Notes under the pieces: model-generated
What the model was told of the DNA's origin: nothing
Database searches by the model: none
The model's input: only the letters and a program-made list of their open reading frames with translations
Program-made: the position numbers and the translations under genes
Shown here: one piece after another, positions 1 through 10,012 of the stretch
Layout: each line of letters opens with the position of its first letter
Position numbering within the stretch: the stretch's first letter is position 1
NCBI GenBank assembly: GCA_029879825.1
Contig: JAOUPL010000002.1
Location: forward strand, 1 to 35,832
Direction of reading: 5' to 3'
DNA from: Candidatus Bathyarchaeota archaeon
GTDB taxonomy: Archaea > Thermoproteota > Bathyarchaeia > Bathyarchaeales > Bathyarchaeaceae
Length of the DNA stretch: 35,832 nt

Positions 1-267
1 TCGAAGAGAAAAGGAGAACCAACAGGTGCTAAGGTTGATAACCGTTTACTCGCTGAGGCTCTAAAGAAAGCGGGATTAAGAAGCCTTCTGCCCTCAAGGA
101 TTGACCGCCACAAACAGGCGGATGCCGTTGAAGCTTTAATCGTATATGCCTGGGTACGAGGTTTGATGACGATGCAAGAGGGAGTTAGCATTCTGGAACA
201 AGGCGAAGACACGGTCGAAGCCTTCTGCTCCTTCCTCCTCACAGCAAAGAGAAAGCTTGACTTATGA
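1..267 (+). CDS. C-terminal fragment of a conserved archaeal protein, possibly RNase III-like (5' end outside window)
   Basis: Frame 1 is open from the window edge to TGA at 265-267: SKRKGEPTGAKVDNRLLAEALKKAGLRSLLPSRIDRHKQADAVEALIVYAWVRGLMTMQEGVSILE... The pattern resembles archaeal RNase III-like helical proteins; family call is tentative. Confidence 0.45.
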   Translation, partial: SKRKGEPTGAKVDNRLLAEALKKAGLRSLLPSRIDRHKQADAVEALIVYAWVRGLMTMQEGVSILEQGEDTVEAFCSFLLTAKRKLDL

Positions 268-298
268 AACGGGCATAGATGAAACAGCTAGATTCGAT

Positions 299-592
299 CT
301 ATTTCCGTTGCCAATCTTTAAGCGCTTTCTTAAAGGACTTTCTGAACTCCTTGTTTCGGCTCAGAATTTTTTCCGTTGCTTCTTTTAAAGCGGCTTCCGG
401 CCTTCGCTTTCCCTTTGTGTGAACATACACTATTGTGCTGTCGAAGAGCGGATGCGGCACATTGTACCCAGCCATCTCGATGGTGTCGTCCTCCAGAAGC
501 GCTTTTTGTAGCACGTTGCAAAGGGTGTGACCTTCTCCTTCGACTTCGATTTTCAATTCGTTGGATGTTCTTTTCAGAACCTTAACTTTCAT
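299..592 (-). CDS. rpoL: DNA-directed RNA polymerase subunit L (Rpo11)
   Basis: 97 aa with the archaeal RpoL pattern EGEGHTLCNVLQKALLEDD...AGYNVPHPLFDS. Confidence 0.93.
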   Translation of the reverse strand: MKVKVLKRTSNELKIEVEGEGHTLCNVLQKALLEDDTIEMAGYNVPHPLFDSTIVYVHTKGKRRPEAALKEATEKILSRNKEFRKSFKKALKDWQRK

Positions 593-604
593 TTCTGCCC
601 CCTC

Positions 605-1177
605 TTACGCTGCTTCTCCGTAGTCTGGTGGTACTTTCCGCCTTTCAATGTTTCCACATCTGGAGCATTGCATCTCTTGTTTTCCCAATCGTAATACGTG
701 CCCACATCTTGAGCAGAGGGCGTAGATAACTCCCAAATTTTTCTCCGCTGTCGACAAATAGAATGTTCTGTTTTTGTCGCTGATGACCTTTGCTTTCATT
801 ATGTCACCTGTTTTGCACACACTAAACATGGTATCGACGTAGCTTGGACTCACGTCAGAGATGTGTAAAACGCCTGTGAAAAAGCCGGATAGTGGTCTTT
901 TTCCTACCTGTGATATGCGTAAAACGGCTTTTTTGTTTTTCACGTCTAACACTTGTCCGGAGACTATGCTCCCTGTCTGCGGGACGTTTGCTGTTTGAAC
1001 AAGAGGGTACACTGAAACCTTTTTGTTCAGCATATCTAGAAGCGTACGTCCAGTGATTTTAGAATGTATGGTTCCATGTTCTACGTAGGTTCCGGGTCCC
1101 GGCGTAAACTCTTCGATAACGCCTAAACGGTCTCCGGGCACAACGAAAAGTCCACTTTTTCTTTCAGACCTACTCAT
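605..1177 (-). CDS. csl4: Exosome RNA-binding protein Csl4
   Basis: 190 aa: N-terminal VVPGDRLGVIEEFTPGPGTYVEHGTIHS, S1-like centre, C-terminal zinc ribbon CSRCGHVL...CSRCG. Confidence 0.9.
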   Translation of the reverse strand: MSRSERKSGLFVVPGDRLGVIEEFTPGPGTYVEHGTIHSKITGRTLLDMLNKKVSVYPLVQTANVPQTGSIVSGQVLDVKNKKAVLRISQVGKRPLSGFFTGVLHISDVSPSYVDTMFSVCKTGDIMKAKVISDKNRTFYLSTAEKNLGVIYALCSRCGHVLRLGKQEMQCSRCGNIERRKVPPDYGEAA

Positions 1178-1809
1178 AGGCTCTTCCCTTCTATTCGATA
1201 CAGGTCAACTTGGACACTACGCTTCTTTTTCGTGTGAAATTCAAACATCCTCGGAATATCCATTTTCATAGGAAATATACCCGTAACTTTTCCTCCATGC
1301 CTCTCAATAAACCTTTTGATAAATTCTCGGTTGCGCTCTCCACCCTTGTGAAGCGAGTATATCCTACGCCCCAACTCTAAAGATTTCTCTATGAATTTCC
1401 GATCCGCACTTCTTCTCTGCACACCAAATGGAGGATTCTGCAGAACCGTGTCAAAGGTTCCTTGTATAACGTCGATGTCTGCCACGAACCAATGAGTATT
1501 TTGCTTCATATTCCTTTTTTCCGCATTTTTTCGCGCCAAATTCACAGCTACTTTGTCCACATCAACCCCAAAGATTTCTCTCGCTCCGAGAAGAGCAGCA
1601 CCTATCGCAAGTCTCCCTGTGCCGCAACCCAAATCCACGACTGTCTTACCGATGATGTCATTGTAAACGTATGTTGCTACAAAGAGCACTTCCGAAGCGA
1701 CTCGCGAAGAAATTGTGTATTGTTCGAGGGAAGCCTTAGGCATCGGATGGGTTTCGATCTCTGAGATTGCCTTTTCTAGGTCTAGTTTTCGAACCAGCCT
1801 TTTCTGCAT
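1174..1809 (-). CDS. METTL5-like N6-adenine rRNA methyltransferase
   Basis: SAM-binding VVDLGCGTGRLAIGAALLG and catalytic NPPFG motif; next to csl4/dph2. Confidence 0.8.
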   Translation of the reverse strand: MQKRLVRKLDLEKAISEIETHPMPKASLEQYTISSRVASEVLFVATYVYNDIIGKTVVDLGCGTGRLAIGAALLGAREIFGVDVDKVAVNLARKNAEKRNMKQNTHWFVADIDVIQGTFDTVLQNPPFGVQRRSADRKFIEKSLELGRRIYSLHKGGERNREFIKRFIERHGGKVTGIFPMKMDIPRMFEFHTKKKRSVQVDLYRIEGKSL

Positions 1810-2789
1810 AGTTCTTCCCAGTCCATCTCTTCCAGCATCACAAGTGCTTCGCTTAGGGATAGAATTGGCTTAAGAAAATTCGGCGTATCGTCTAGGGAAA
1901 GTCGAGGGCAAGCAGTGTTCACAAACGCATCTATGTTTGGGAACTGCATGAACGCGTTAGATGTGATTTCTCTGAGCGCAAGCAAGGTAGCCTTTCTGCC
2001 ACTTTTCTGGAGCTTCTCTTTGATTTTCACGGCTTCCTTGAGCCTCTTCTGTCCACTTTTCAAGCCTATTAATACTCCAAAGTTCTCGGCCCCTTTTGCT
2101 TCAGAGATACTCGCCCATCGCTGTTTGAGTATCCTCGGAACTTCATCGTGAATAGGATACGCTCTTTTTTCGTAGGGATCAGCAATTATCGTCGGCTTTG
2201 CCGTGGCTAACGCCACGCCTATGGCGTGGAATCTGCCTCCTCCAATGAAAAGAAAAGCTTCAACCTCTTCTGAAATTGATTGGGCGTTGCTAAAATTACA
2301 GCCTATCACCTGTCCAGGATATTTAACTAGGCCAGCATCTCCTATTGCAACGGTTTTTCCAGCTTTGAGAAGTAAAATTTTTGCTTCATCGAGTTTGTGG
2401 ACGTGTTGAACCGTCGCTACTAAACCGATGTTACTCCAAGGCTCAAGGAGGGGTATCGCTTTCTCTACTGCCTCTTTAACGCTGATTTTTGCTCTTGCCT
2501 CCATGTAAATCGTTGGCACTCTTTCCTGTTTGGTTTGTGGACTGTGCCCGTAATGGACTATGAGATCCGCGCCTAGGTTTTCAGCGTCGGACAGAGCTAG
2601 GTCACAGGCGCCGTAACATGGATCGGCGGAAACTATTGCGAGGGCTCCAGCGTCTTCGATGAGGGCTGCGAGACGCGTTCCTTCGGCTTTTAATCCCTCT
2701 GGAAGCTGTACTAAGACGATCTTAGTCTTCCCTTTGCTTACTTCTTTCTTCAGTCTTTTCTCTTCAAGGTCAAAGGATGTTGTTTTCAT
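1782..2789 (-). CDS. dph2: Diphthamide biosynthesis enzyme Dph2 (2-(3-amino-3-carboxypropyl)histidine synthase)
   Basis: 335 aa; VQLPEGLK, DPCYGACDLA, FIGGGRFHAIGVALAT, NTACPRLSLDD with conserved cysteines. Confidence 0.9.
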   Translation of the reverse strand: MKTTSFDLEEKRLKKEVSKGKTKIVLVQLPEGLKAEGTRLAALIEDAGALAIVSADPCYGACDLALSDAENLGADLIVHYGHSPQTKQERVPTIYMEARAKISVKEAVEKAIPLLEPWSNIGLVATVQHVHKLDEAKILLLKAGKTVAIGDAGLVKYPGQVIGCNFSNAQSISEEVEAFLFIGGGRFHAIGVALATAKPTIIADPYEKRAYPIHDEVPRILKQRWASISEAKGAENFGVLIGLKSGQKRLKEAVKIKEKLQKSGRKATLLALREITSNAFMQFPNIDAFVNTACPRLSLDDTPNFLKPILSLSEALVMLEEMDWEELCRKGWFEN

Positions 2790-2857
2790 CTACATTTACC
2801 ACTGCACCATGAAAAAGGATGGTCACATAGGTTACTGGCGAAAACTTTCTGACGGAC

Positions 2858-5332
2858 TCATTCCCACATGGGAGTCCATTCCCAGTCCTGTTTAGGTTTC
2901 TGAGTTGCTTGACCCTTGCTGCGTTCGCGCAGTTCAGCTAACTCTACGAGTAGCATTTTCTGTTCGAGGCTTGCAACCAACTTTCTCGTGCTGATCACGG
3001 CATCGGCGTTCACAGAAATGCTGTCGATTCCACAGCGAACTAGGAATTCGGTAAAGTCTGGAAGGTTTGAGGGACCTTCCCCACAGATGGATACGGTGCA
3101 GCCATGTTCATGAGCCACTTTGATTAGGTGGGCGAGTATCCGCTTGATGGCGGGGTCCCTCTCGTCAAAGTATCCCATCAATCCTAGTCGTTCCGAGTCG
3201 CGGTCGATCATGAGGATGCCTTGAGTCATGTCGTTTGAGCCTATTGAGTAGCCGTCGCAGAGTTTCGAGAATTCGTCGGCCATTATGGCGATGGCTGGAG
3301 TTTCAGCCATAAACCATACCTGGAAGTCTCTAGACCTTTCAAGTCCCTCGTCCTTCATTATTTCTAGGCATTTCTTTGCTTCCCATACTGTTCTGATCAT
3401 TGGAAGCATAACCCACACATTTTTGAGTCCCCATTCTTCTCTGCATTTTTTGATGGCCTTGCATTCCAGTCTGAAGGCTTTTTCGTACCATTCGCTTATG
3501 TATCGGCTGGCACCACGCCAACCCAGCATAGGATTCGCCTCCACTATCTCGTATTTTTCCCCGCCCTTCAATTCTCTATATTCGTTTGTTTTGAAGTCGC
3601 TGAGCCTCACGACCACGGGTCGCGGCTGTATGACCCTTGCAACTGTGGCTATTCCCTCAGCCAACTTGTTTACAAACTTGTTGCCTTGTCCAATTTCTAA
3701 GAGATATAATGGGTGCTCTCCTATGTAGCTAGCTAGAATAAACTCGAGGCGCATGAGACCTATCCCATCGAAAGGAAGATCCTTATATTCTTCAATCATT
3801 TCGGGAACGCCTAAATTGAGGTGGATTTTGGTGGCTGTTATTGGAGCGGATGTAATCACTGTTGAAGCAGGCGCGGTCGCTGAGGAAGTTAGCTCCGTAA
3901 CTTCACTCATAATTCCTTCGTAAACAACGCCGCTTTTTGCGTCTATGGTGTATTCTTGACCAGTTACCATCAATTTTGTGGCATTTTCCGTTCCAACGAT
4001 ACAGGGGATGCCAAATTCTCGGCTCACTATAGCTGCGTGACAAGTGACTCCACCCTTGTCAGTGACTATGGCCCCTGACAACCTCATGAAGGGCACGTAG
4101 TCTGGGTTAGTCATGGGGGTTACAAGCACGTCGCCTTTTTTCACAAGTTTCGAAGCATCTTCAGGTGTGAGGACGACTTTTGCTAAGCCTGCTCCTACGG
4201 CTCTTTTGCCAGCCGCTATTCCTCTAACAACAACCTTCCGTTCTACTAGCTGGGCAGGAGCTGGTGGCTTTGGAGCCTCTATTTTTGGTGGCGCCTTTTC
4301 TAAACTCCACACGGTTTCGGGTCTTGACTGAACAATGAAAACATTCTCCGGGAAAGGAAGGCCGCTGTCAACGGCAAATTCAATGTCTTGAGGGTTACCT
4401 CCATAGTGTTCCTCGATGCGTTTGGCAAGTTCAGCGAGCCTAGTTATCTCTTCGTCTGTTAGGCACTGTTGTTCCTGCCTGTCAGCGGACACATCAGCAT
4501 GAATCGTTTTGCCTGTTTTTGGGTCACGAATATACTCCACCGCTTTCTTGGCTATTTTCTTTTCCAAGATTTTCAGTGTCTTCTTGTCCACCACGTAGTT
4601 GTCCGGGGTTACGGAGCCTGAAACGACCGACTCGCCGATTCCCCAGTTGGCTTCGATGACCATCTGGTCTGATTCTCCGGTAACGGGGTTTATGGTAAAC
4701 ATGACGCCGGCAGCCTTTGCGTTGACCATTTTTTGTACGCCAACGCTGATGAGAACTTGTTCATGTTTGAAGCCTTTTTCGGTTCGATAGAAGATGGCCC
4801 TCGGCGTGAACAAGCTTGACCAGCATTTTATGGTTTTTTCAAAAAGTTCCTTGGCTCCAATCACGTTTAGATAAGTTTCTTGCTGTCCGGCGAAGGAGGC
4901 ATCAGGTAGATCTTCAGCCGTTGCGCTTGATCGCACGGCCACGAGTGCTTCAGTTGATTTGGTTCTTTTACTGAGGGTTGTGTATGCTTTCTTGATAGCC
5001 GTTTCTATGTCGCGTGGCATAGGGGTTGCTTCGATGAGTTTCCGAATTTCTTTTGAAGCTTTCTCAAACTGCTGGGGGTTGCTCACGGCGGTAACGGTTT
5101 CCTCGATGGTTTTGTATATTTTTTCGGCGAGACCAGTTTTCGTTATGAATTTGTTATATGTATAGGCGGTGACAGCGAAGCCCGGCGGGACAGGTATTCC
5201 AGCTTGAAGCATTTCACCTAGGTTTGCGTTTTTGCCTCCAACAAGTGGAATGTCTTCTTTTCTCAAATCTTCAAACCATGCGATATGTTTCTTTTTCTTG
5301 GACTGTTTCGTCGTTTTGCTTGAACCCTGCAA
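2858..5332 (-). CDS. ppsA: Phosphoenolpyruvate synthase (pyruvate, water dikinase)
   Basis: 824 aa; N-terminal VGGKNANLGEM, swivelling-domain GGVTCHAAIVSRE, C-terminal GSNDMTQ and ICGEGPSN motifs. Confidence 0.95.
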   Translation of the reverse strand: MQGSSKTTKQSKKKKHIAWFEDLRKEDIPLVGGKNANLGEMLQAGIPVPPGFAVTAYTYNKFITKTGLAEKIYKTIEETVTAVSNPQQFEKASKEIRKLIEATPMPRDIETAIKKAYTTLSKRTKSTEALVAVRSSATAEDLPDASFAGQQETYLNVIGAKELFEKTIKCWSSLFTPRAIFYRTEKGFKHEQVLISVGVQKMVNAKAAGVMFTINPVTGESDQMVIEANWGIGESVVSGSVTPDNYVVDKKTLKILEKKIAKKAVEYIRDPKTGKTIHADVSADRQEQQCLTDEEITRLAELAKRIEEHYGGNPQDIEFAVDSGLPFPENVFIVQSRPETVWSLEKAPPKIEAPKPPAPAQLVERKVVVRGIAAGKRAVGAGLAKVVLTPEDASKLVKKGDVLVTPMTNPDYVPFMRLSGAIVTDKGGVTCHAAIVSREFGIPCIVGTENATKLMVTGQEYTIDAKSGVVYEGIMSEVTELTSSATAPASTVITSAPITATKIHLNLGVPEMIEEYKDLPFDGIGLMRLEFILASYIGEHPLYLLEIGQGNKFVNKLAEGIATVARVIQPRPVVVRLSDFKTNEYRELKGGEKYEIVEANPMLGWRGASRYISEWYEKAFRLECKAIKKCREEWGLKNVWVMLPMIRTVWEAKKCLEIMKDEGLERSRDFQVWFMAETPAIAIMADEFSKLCDGYSIGSNDMTQGILMIDRDSERLGLMGYFDERDPAIKRILAHLIKVAHEHGCTVSICGEGPSNLPDFTEFLVRCGIDSISVNADAVISTRKLVASLEQKMLLVELAELRERSKGQATQKPKQDWEWTPMWE

Positions 5333-5347
5333 CCTGATTCACCTCAG

Positions 5348-5845
5348 TTAGCCTCCAATTTTCTCAATAGTTATTCGGCAGGGTATGGGTAGTTTGGCGC
5401 CTCCCCGCTTTAAGGCCTCCTTTGCGACTTCGAGGCCATCCTCATTCACGTTAACCATTATGACCGCTTGGTCCGATTTCACTCGTGCCGCGGTTCCTAT
5501 GGGTTTCCCGAAGGCCTTTCTCATTCCGTCTTGAAGTCGATCTGCGTGCGCTCCAAAAATCATTTTGTTTTCACGCAACACGACATGGGGATAAGGCAAG
5601 ATTTGTAAAAGGTAACTGCTTCCCAATTTTTCTGAAAGCAGTCTATTTGTTGCTACGCGTGCTGCCTCCAAGGCGTTATGTCGAATTTGGGCTTCCTTCC
5701 GGGCGACCAAAAGAGCTTGATACTCAAAACTACCTGTGGGGTCTCCCATGGTGAATTTTGTTATTTTTGGCGAGGGAGAGCCTCGCATATACTCTTTCCT
5801 TGTGTAGGACTGGCCCTTTGCCTTTCGATAGTTGCGTGCCTTCAT
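5348..5845 (-). CDS. rpl10e: 50S ribosomal protein L10e (uL16)
   Basis: 165 aa; MKARNYRK...YTRKEYMRGSPSPKITKFTMGD and PYPHVVLRENKMIFGAHADRLQDGMRKAFGKP. Confidence 0.95.
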   Translation of the reverse strand: MKARNYRKAKGQSYTRKEYMRGSPSPKITKFTMGDPTGSFEYQALLVARKEAQIRHNALEAARVATNRLLSEKLGSSYLLQILPYPHVVLRENKMIFGAHADRLQDGMRKAFGKPIGTAARVKSDQAVIMVNVNEDGLEVAKEALKRGGAKLPIPCRITIEKIGG

Positions 5846-5960
5846 GGTTTATCCCTCAATGGCCTCCAACCATGATATTTAAGCCTTTGTTAATAAACCA
5901 TTCCTTACTGAAAGAATTGATTTGAAATCCGAATCATCAAAACAAAAGTTCTCGTAATTT

Positions 5961-6488
5961 CTATGGGTTTTCATTTTTGAACCATATTTTGGCTAATTCA
6001 TCAAAGTTTGGAAAAACGTTCTTCAGGATTGGAAGGTACATTTTTTTCTCGTCTTCGGTTACGTACTGGAATTGATATTGTCCCATGTAGGGGGATGGCT
6101 CGCCTTCTCTGGTTACGAACTCGATGTGCATGAAGGGGTCTCCTCTCTTAATCGTTATTGGTTGCCTGTCGTTGTTTAGGTTAACGAGTTCCAAGGCTAG
6201 TCTTCCAATGAAGCCGCTGTGAACCTTTGCAGCGTTGAGAAAGGATAATCCTCTCCTTCCATACTTACTCTTTGCTGTGAGATGAGCCACGTAGTCCGGT
6301 GGCGTGAACACAACTTCATAGGAAATGAGGTTTTTATGTTCAAGATAATGTAACGTGGTTTCTTCTTTCACGGTTAGGATGTAACTCTCGCCGTCTAGGA
6401 GATTGTAGTCGAAGGGATAAATTATCTTATACTTTTCGATAAGTTCCATCAGCTTGTCTTTGCCGAGAATACACATACAATTCTTCAC
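5961..6488 (-). CDS. dcd: dCTP deaminase family protein
   Basis: 175 aa; dUTPase/dCTP deaminase fold pattern TAKSKYGRRGLSFLNAAKVHSGFIGRLALELVN. Confidence 0.75.
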   Translation of the reverse strand: MKNCMCILGKDKLMELIEKYKIIYPFDYNLLDGESYILTVKEETTLHYLEHKNLISYEVVFTPPDYVAHLTAKSKYGRRGLSFLNAAKVHSGFIGRLALELVNLNNDRQPITIKRGDPFMHIEFVTREGEPSPYMGQYQFQYVTEDEKKMYLPILKNVFPNFDELAKIWFKNENP

Positions 6489-6503
6489 CTTACCTTAGCA
6501 ATA

Positions 6504-7364
6504 CTACGCCTTTACATTTATACTTCTTTTGGATATGCCATACCAAGGCTTTCGAACGATTTCGTTGGTTAGAATTCCGAAGTCTTCAGGCGCTAGTCCT
6601 CGCACCCGGTTATTATAAAAGGGCAAAGAATCCGCCAGTCTTACAGCATTTTCGCTTTTTACTCCCTGCTTATACAGGAAGGGAATGATGGCGTTTCTCA
6701 CCTTCTTGTTACGTTGAGTGAAGAGTGTTCGCACGAGTTCTAGAAAGGTTTCTTCATCTTCTACCTGGAAGGGAGGCTCCCTTGGCCTCAAACGCACGAC
6801 CATGGAATCCACGTCTGGCTGGGGGTAAAACATTTCTTTGGGCGCGTAGTCCAAAAGCTCCGCTTCAGCTCGGTAATAGGTGGTGACGGTTAACCTCCCA
6901 TAATCCTTGGTACCCACGGAAGCAACGAGCCTCTTAGCAAACTCCTTCTGGAAAGTTAAAACTGCGCAGTCAAATTTCCTTTCTAGAAGCCAGAACAGGA
7001 GTGGAGATGAAATCGAGTAGGGAGGGGTAGAAACAAACTTGCTAAATGGAGGAACATAAACCTTCATTATATCTCCCTCTATCAAGTCCACGTTCTGCAG
7101 GTCTTGAAGTTGCTTTCTCAGTATCCTTATCAGTTTAGGATCAACCTCAACCGCAATAACCCTTTTGCATTCACGAGAAAGAAGCTGCGTCAAAAAACCA
7201 AGCCCGGCTCCTACCTCCAAAACAACGTCATCGTCGGTTACAGACGCATACGATACCATTCTCTCCAACAGATCAGCGTTAACCACAAAATTTTGTCCCA
7301 AGCGTTTTTTAGGCAGAAACCTGTAAAGACGAAGGAGGCGCCTCGCCCTTTGAAGAAAACTCAT
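6504..7364 (-). CDS. rsmA: 16S rRNA dimethyladenosine transferase RsmA/KsgA
   Basis: KKRLGQNFVVN, EVGAGLGFLTQLL, STPPYSISSPLLF motifs. Confidence 0.93.
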   Translation of the reverse strand: MSFLQRARRLLRLYRFLPKKRLGQNFVVNADLLERMVSYASVTDDDVVLEVGAGLGFLTQLLSRECKRVIAVEVDPKLIRILRKQLQDLQNVDLIEGDIMKVYVPPFSKFVSTPPYSISSPLLFWLLERKFDCAVLTFQKEFAKRLVASVGTKDYGRLTVTTYYRAEAELLDYAPKEMFYPQPDVDSMVVRLRPREPPFQVEDEETFLELVRTLFTQRNKKVRNAIIPFLYKQGVKSENAVRLADSLPFYNNRVRGLAPEDFGILTNEIVRKPWYGISKRSINVKA

Positions 7365-7374
7365 ATGTCTACCA

Positions 7375-7938
7375 CTAGGGTGCTCTTGTAAACAGTCTAT
7401 ATTTGCTTTCGCCAGCTAACTCCTCCAGAACCCTTTTCGCGACGAGTTTGGCGGGGTTAGGCATGTTAGCGCGTTGCTGCAAATCGTCGAAGCTTTGGAA
7501 AGGCCTTTTCTCTCTTTCATCAAGAATCTGCCACATGTATTTTTTTCCAATTCCCGGAATCAATTCCAACGCATGCATTCTAGGCGTTATCGCCTGGGCT
7601 GTGTTAAAGAAAATCACAAACCAGTTCTCTCGATTAAACACCATTTTCTCCACCACCGCGGGGAGTTCCATCTTGGCGTTGCTTGTTAATTCATCATAGC
7701 TTATCCGACCAATGATATAGGCTATTTTTTCACGGGCATCTTTACCAACGTAAACTCTGTCATAAGTTTTGAGGACGAGACCTTCCTTCGCGATTGCTTC
7801 GAGAAGGGTGAAATATTCTTCTCCCACAACTTGAACAAGTGCGCCTGCTCGGTATCCTGGCCGGGATCCAGGCCTTCCATGGGGAAAATAATCGAGAACG
7901 TAAGCGTATTCTTCGTATCTTTTCTCGCTTTTTTCCAT
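7375..7938 (-). CDS. DUF655 family protein (helix-hairpin-helix, putative RNA-binding)
   Basis: 187 aa; EEYAYVLDYFPHGRPGSRPGYRAGALVQVVGEEYFTLLE and HhH ALELIPGIGKKYMWQILDER; conserved position between rpoF and rsmA. Confidence 0.88.
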   Translation of the reverse strand: MEKSEKRYEEYAYVLDYFPHGRPGSRPGYRAGALVQVVGEEYFTLLEAIAKEGLVLKTYDRVYVGKDAREKIAYIIGRISYDELTSNAKMELPAVVEKMVFNRENWFVIFFNTAQAITPRMHALELIPGIGKKYMWQILDEREKRPFQSFDDLQQRANMPNPAKLVAKRVLEELAGESKYRLFTRAP

Positions 7939-7982
7939 TCTTTCCCCATCCGAGCTGTAATAAATATGTTTAGAAGAAGACC

Positions 7983-8321
7983 TTATTCCCTCTTTCTATA
8001 CTCATCTAAGAAAGCCAGCATTCTTTTCAGCTTGGAAGTTTCCATTATCCTGCGTCCACTGGCTAAAAAAACTCTAATTTCTTGGATGCTTTCCGGCATG
8101 CAGTTTGTGATTTGAACAGCCTCTTCTTCTTCCAATTCAAACTGCTCCACGAGTTTGTTCACGAGGGTTTCTGCCATGCTAGGGTCGACTTTGGAGAATT
8201 TTGCCGCGTAATCCAGTGACCTTCTCTGGAATTGATCTAATCGTTCTTCGCCTACGGCTTCTAGGGTTTCTTTTACCTGCGGAATCGTGATGGGCCGTTC
8301 CTTTAAGGCCTTTCTTGACAC
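7983..8321 (-). CDS. rpoF: DNA-directed RNA polymerase subunit F (Rpo4)
   Basis: 112 aa, RPB4-like; conserved archaeal order L21e-rpoF-DUF655-rsmA. Confidence 0.85.
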   Translation of the reverse strand: MSRKALKERPITIPQVKETLEAVGEERLDQFQRRSLDYAAKFSKVDPSMAETLVNKLVEQFELEEEEAVQITNCMPESIQEIRVFLASGRRIMETSKLKRMLAFLDEYRKRE

Positions 8322-8323
8322 TT

Positions 8324-8623
8324 TTATCCCTCTGCATGGGGTATTATATGCTCTGGGCGAACAATTATCTCTTTAACTGCGTTCCCTTGCGTTACATTCA
8401 CGATATAACTTCTGCCTTTCTTATTAACTATAACGCCGATTTTTCCATGATACCTCCGATGAGGCATGCCTTTATGAACGCTGGGATCGACCTTAACCAC
8501 AACTTTCTCTCCGGGTTTATACTCATAAAGTATTTTGCTGAGCCCGACTTTTCCCCGTTCTCGAGGTTTTTTCTTTAAGAGGGAACGGGTTTTTCTGCGA
8601 TATCCTTTCGCCTTCCTTCCCAT
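8324..8623 (-). CDS. rpl21e: 50S ribosomal protein L21e
   Basis: KGYRRKTRSLLKKKPRERGKVGLSKILYEYKPGEKVVVKVDPSVHKGMPHRRYHGKIGVI. Confidence 0.95.
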   Translation of the reverse strand: MGRKAKGYRRKTRSLLKKKPRERGKVGLSKILYEYKPGEKVVVKVDPSVHKGMPHRRYHGKIGVIVNKKGRSYIVNVTQGNAVKEIIVRPEHIIPHAEG

Positions 8624-8625
8624 TT

Positions 8626-9954
8626 TCAGGATTCCCTCATAACGACGTTTAAAACGTCTAACTCGAGAGGTTTAGCTTCAGCGTTGACGATCTTGGCTAC
8701 GCAGGGATCTGTTCGGCCTTCATCTCCGGTTATTAACTCTTTGATATAAAGTCCTCCTTGACAACGTATCCTCATTTCTGCGCTGTTCGGCGTCAACCTC
8801 TTTATTTTCGCCTCATATATGTACTTTTCCCGAACTAGATCTGCCCTTCTATGTAGAACACGTAAGGGTGTTTGCTGACGAACAACAGTGTTTGTGAAGG
8901 TTTTCTCTACAGTCTCCAACTCTTCATCCGAAACGTTTCTGTCAAACTCAACGGTCGCCTTGTAAACCTTCTCGGATGCCTCTGCCTTCTTCAATTTTCT
9001 AACATCGTCTTTGCCAGCGAAACGAAGATTCAAAACCTCGACTTTACCCTGCGCTTGTTTATCGATGGTGTGCGCGAGATCCTGTAAATCTATGAATCGT
9101 CTCTTGGGTTTTTTAATTTCCACAATGAAGGGTCTCCCCGGTCCCAGCATGCGAGCATCTACGTCTTCTCGTCCAGCCGCGTGGAATGCAATATCCTCTC
9201 CCCCAGTTTTTTCTAACGTGGGTCCTGCAACGATTTCTTCAACGGACTCTGGATACATCTTTCCAGTCCAGTTGCATCTTGGGCATCCATTTCCCCTACA
9301 TTTTCTGCAAACCCATTTTGACTGGGGTATCCCGCGAAGCAGTTTCCTGTATCTTCCTTCAACGTAGAGTGGGTTCGCTTGAAGTGTAACTTGTCCAGTG
9401 AAGGGGTTGAGGAGAACCACGACATCCGGTTTGTTGTATTCAGCCGCCTTCTTTGTGATTTCGGAGATTTCTTTTCCGATATCCCGGCTGAACTCGTTCC
9501 GCATGCTTTCTCCGTGTCTCACCTCAAACTCAGCCTTAAACTCGTCTTCCCTTTCCTCCGTGTCGGTTGGCAATTCTACGCCAACGAGGAACGTGGTATA
9601 TTCGTAAGGCTTCAGTTTTTCCAACGCGGTGTCTACTACCTCTTCTAGGTGTTTGAATCGTCCCTGACAGAGGTAACATTCCCACTTTTTCCCCATCCTC
9701 TTCCTCATTTTCCTCAATATCTCAGCGGCCATGTCGAAGGACCCATTTGTTGCTATGGTTTTGAGGAGTGAGAACCCAGCTTTCTTTCCGGATAACGCTA
9801 GCTGATGACCTCTCATGGTTAGGAGAAGTTTAAGGGCTTCGCCTCGCTTCTGATTGTCCAGTCCGTAGCCTAGAAGGGCAAATTGCCTCCCCAAGCAGTG
9901 ATTGCAAAGGGGGTATTTTTCAAGCATTTTTTGCGCCTTTTTAAGCATCTCCAT
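8626..9954 (-). CDS. pus10: tRNA pseudouridine synthase Pus10
   Basis: 442 aa; N-terminal CNHCLGRQFALLGYG, Cys-rich CRKCRGNGCPRCNWTGK, catalytic region GREDVDARMLGPGRPFIVEIKKPKRR. Confidence 0.93.
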   Translation of the reverse strand: MEMLKKAQKMLEKYPLCNHCLGRQFALLGYGLDNQKRGEALKLLLTMRGHQLALSGKKAGFSLLKTIATNGSFDMAAEILRKMRKRMGKKWECYLCQGRFKHLEEVVDTALEKLKPYEYTTFLVGVELPTDTEEREDEFKAEFEVRHGESMRNEFSRDIGKEISEITKKAAEYNKPDVVVLLNPFTGQVTLQANPLYVEGRYRKLLRGIPQSKWVCRKCRGNGCPRCNWTGKMYPESVEEIVAGPTLEKTGGEDIAFHAAGREDVDARMLGPGRPFIVEIKKPKRRFIDLQDLAHTIDKQAQGKVEVLNLRFAGKDDVRKLKKAEASEKVYKATVEFDRNVSDEELETVEKTFTNTVVRQQTPLRVLHRRADLVREKYIYEAKIKRLTPNSAEMRIRCQGGLYIKELITGDEGRTDPCVAKIVNAEAKPLELDVLNVVMRES

Positions 9955-10012
9955 AGAAGATTTCCTCTTTCCTCACCGTGTATTCTGTGGCGTTGAGGTT
10001 TCGATTCTTTAC

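Noticed and set aside
3285-3728. 147-aa plus ORF inside ppsA, and many similar antisense ORFs in srp54, pus10, herA and DP2
   Set aside because: Antisense to strongly conserved coding sequence; Ser/Phe-rich shadow translations.
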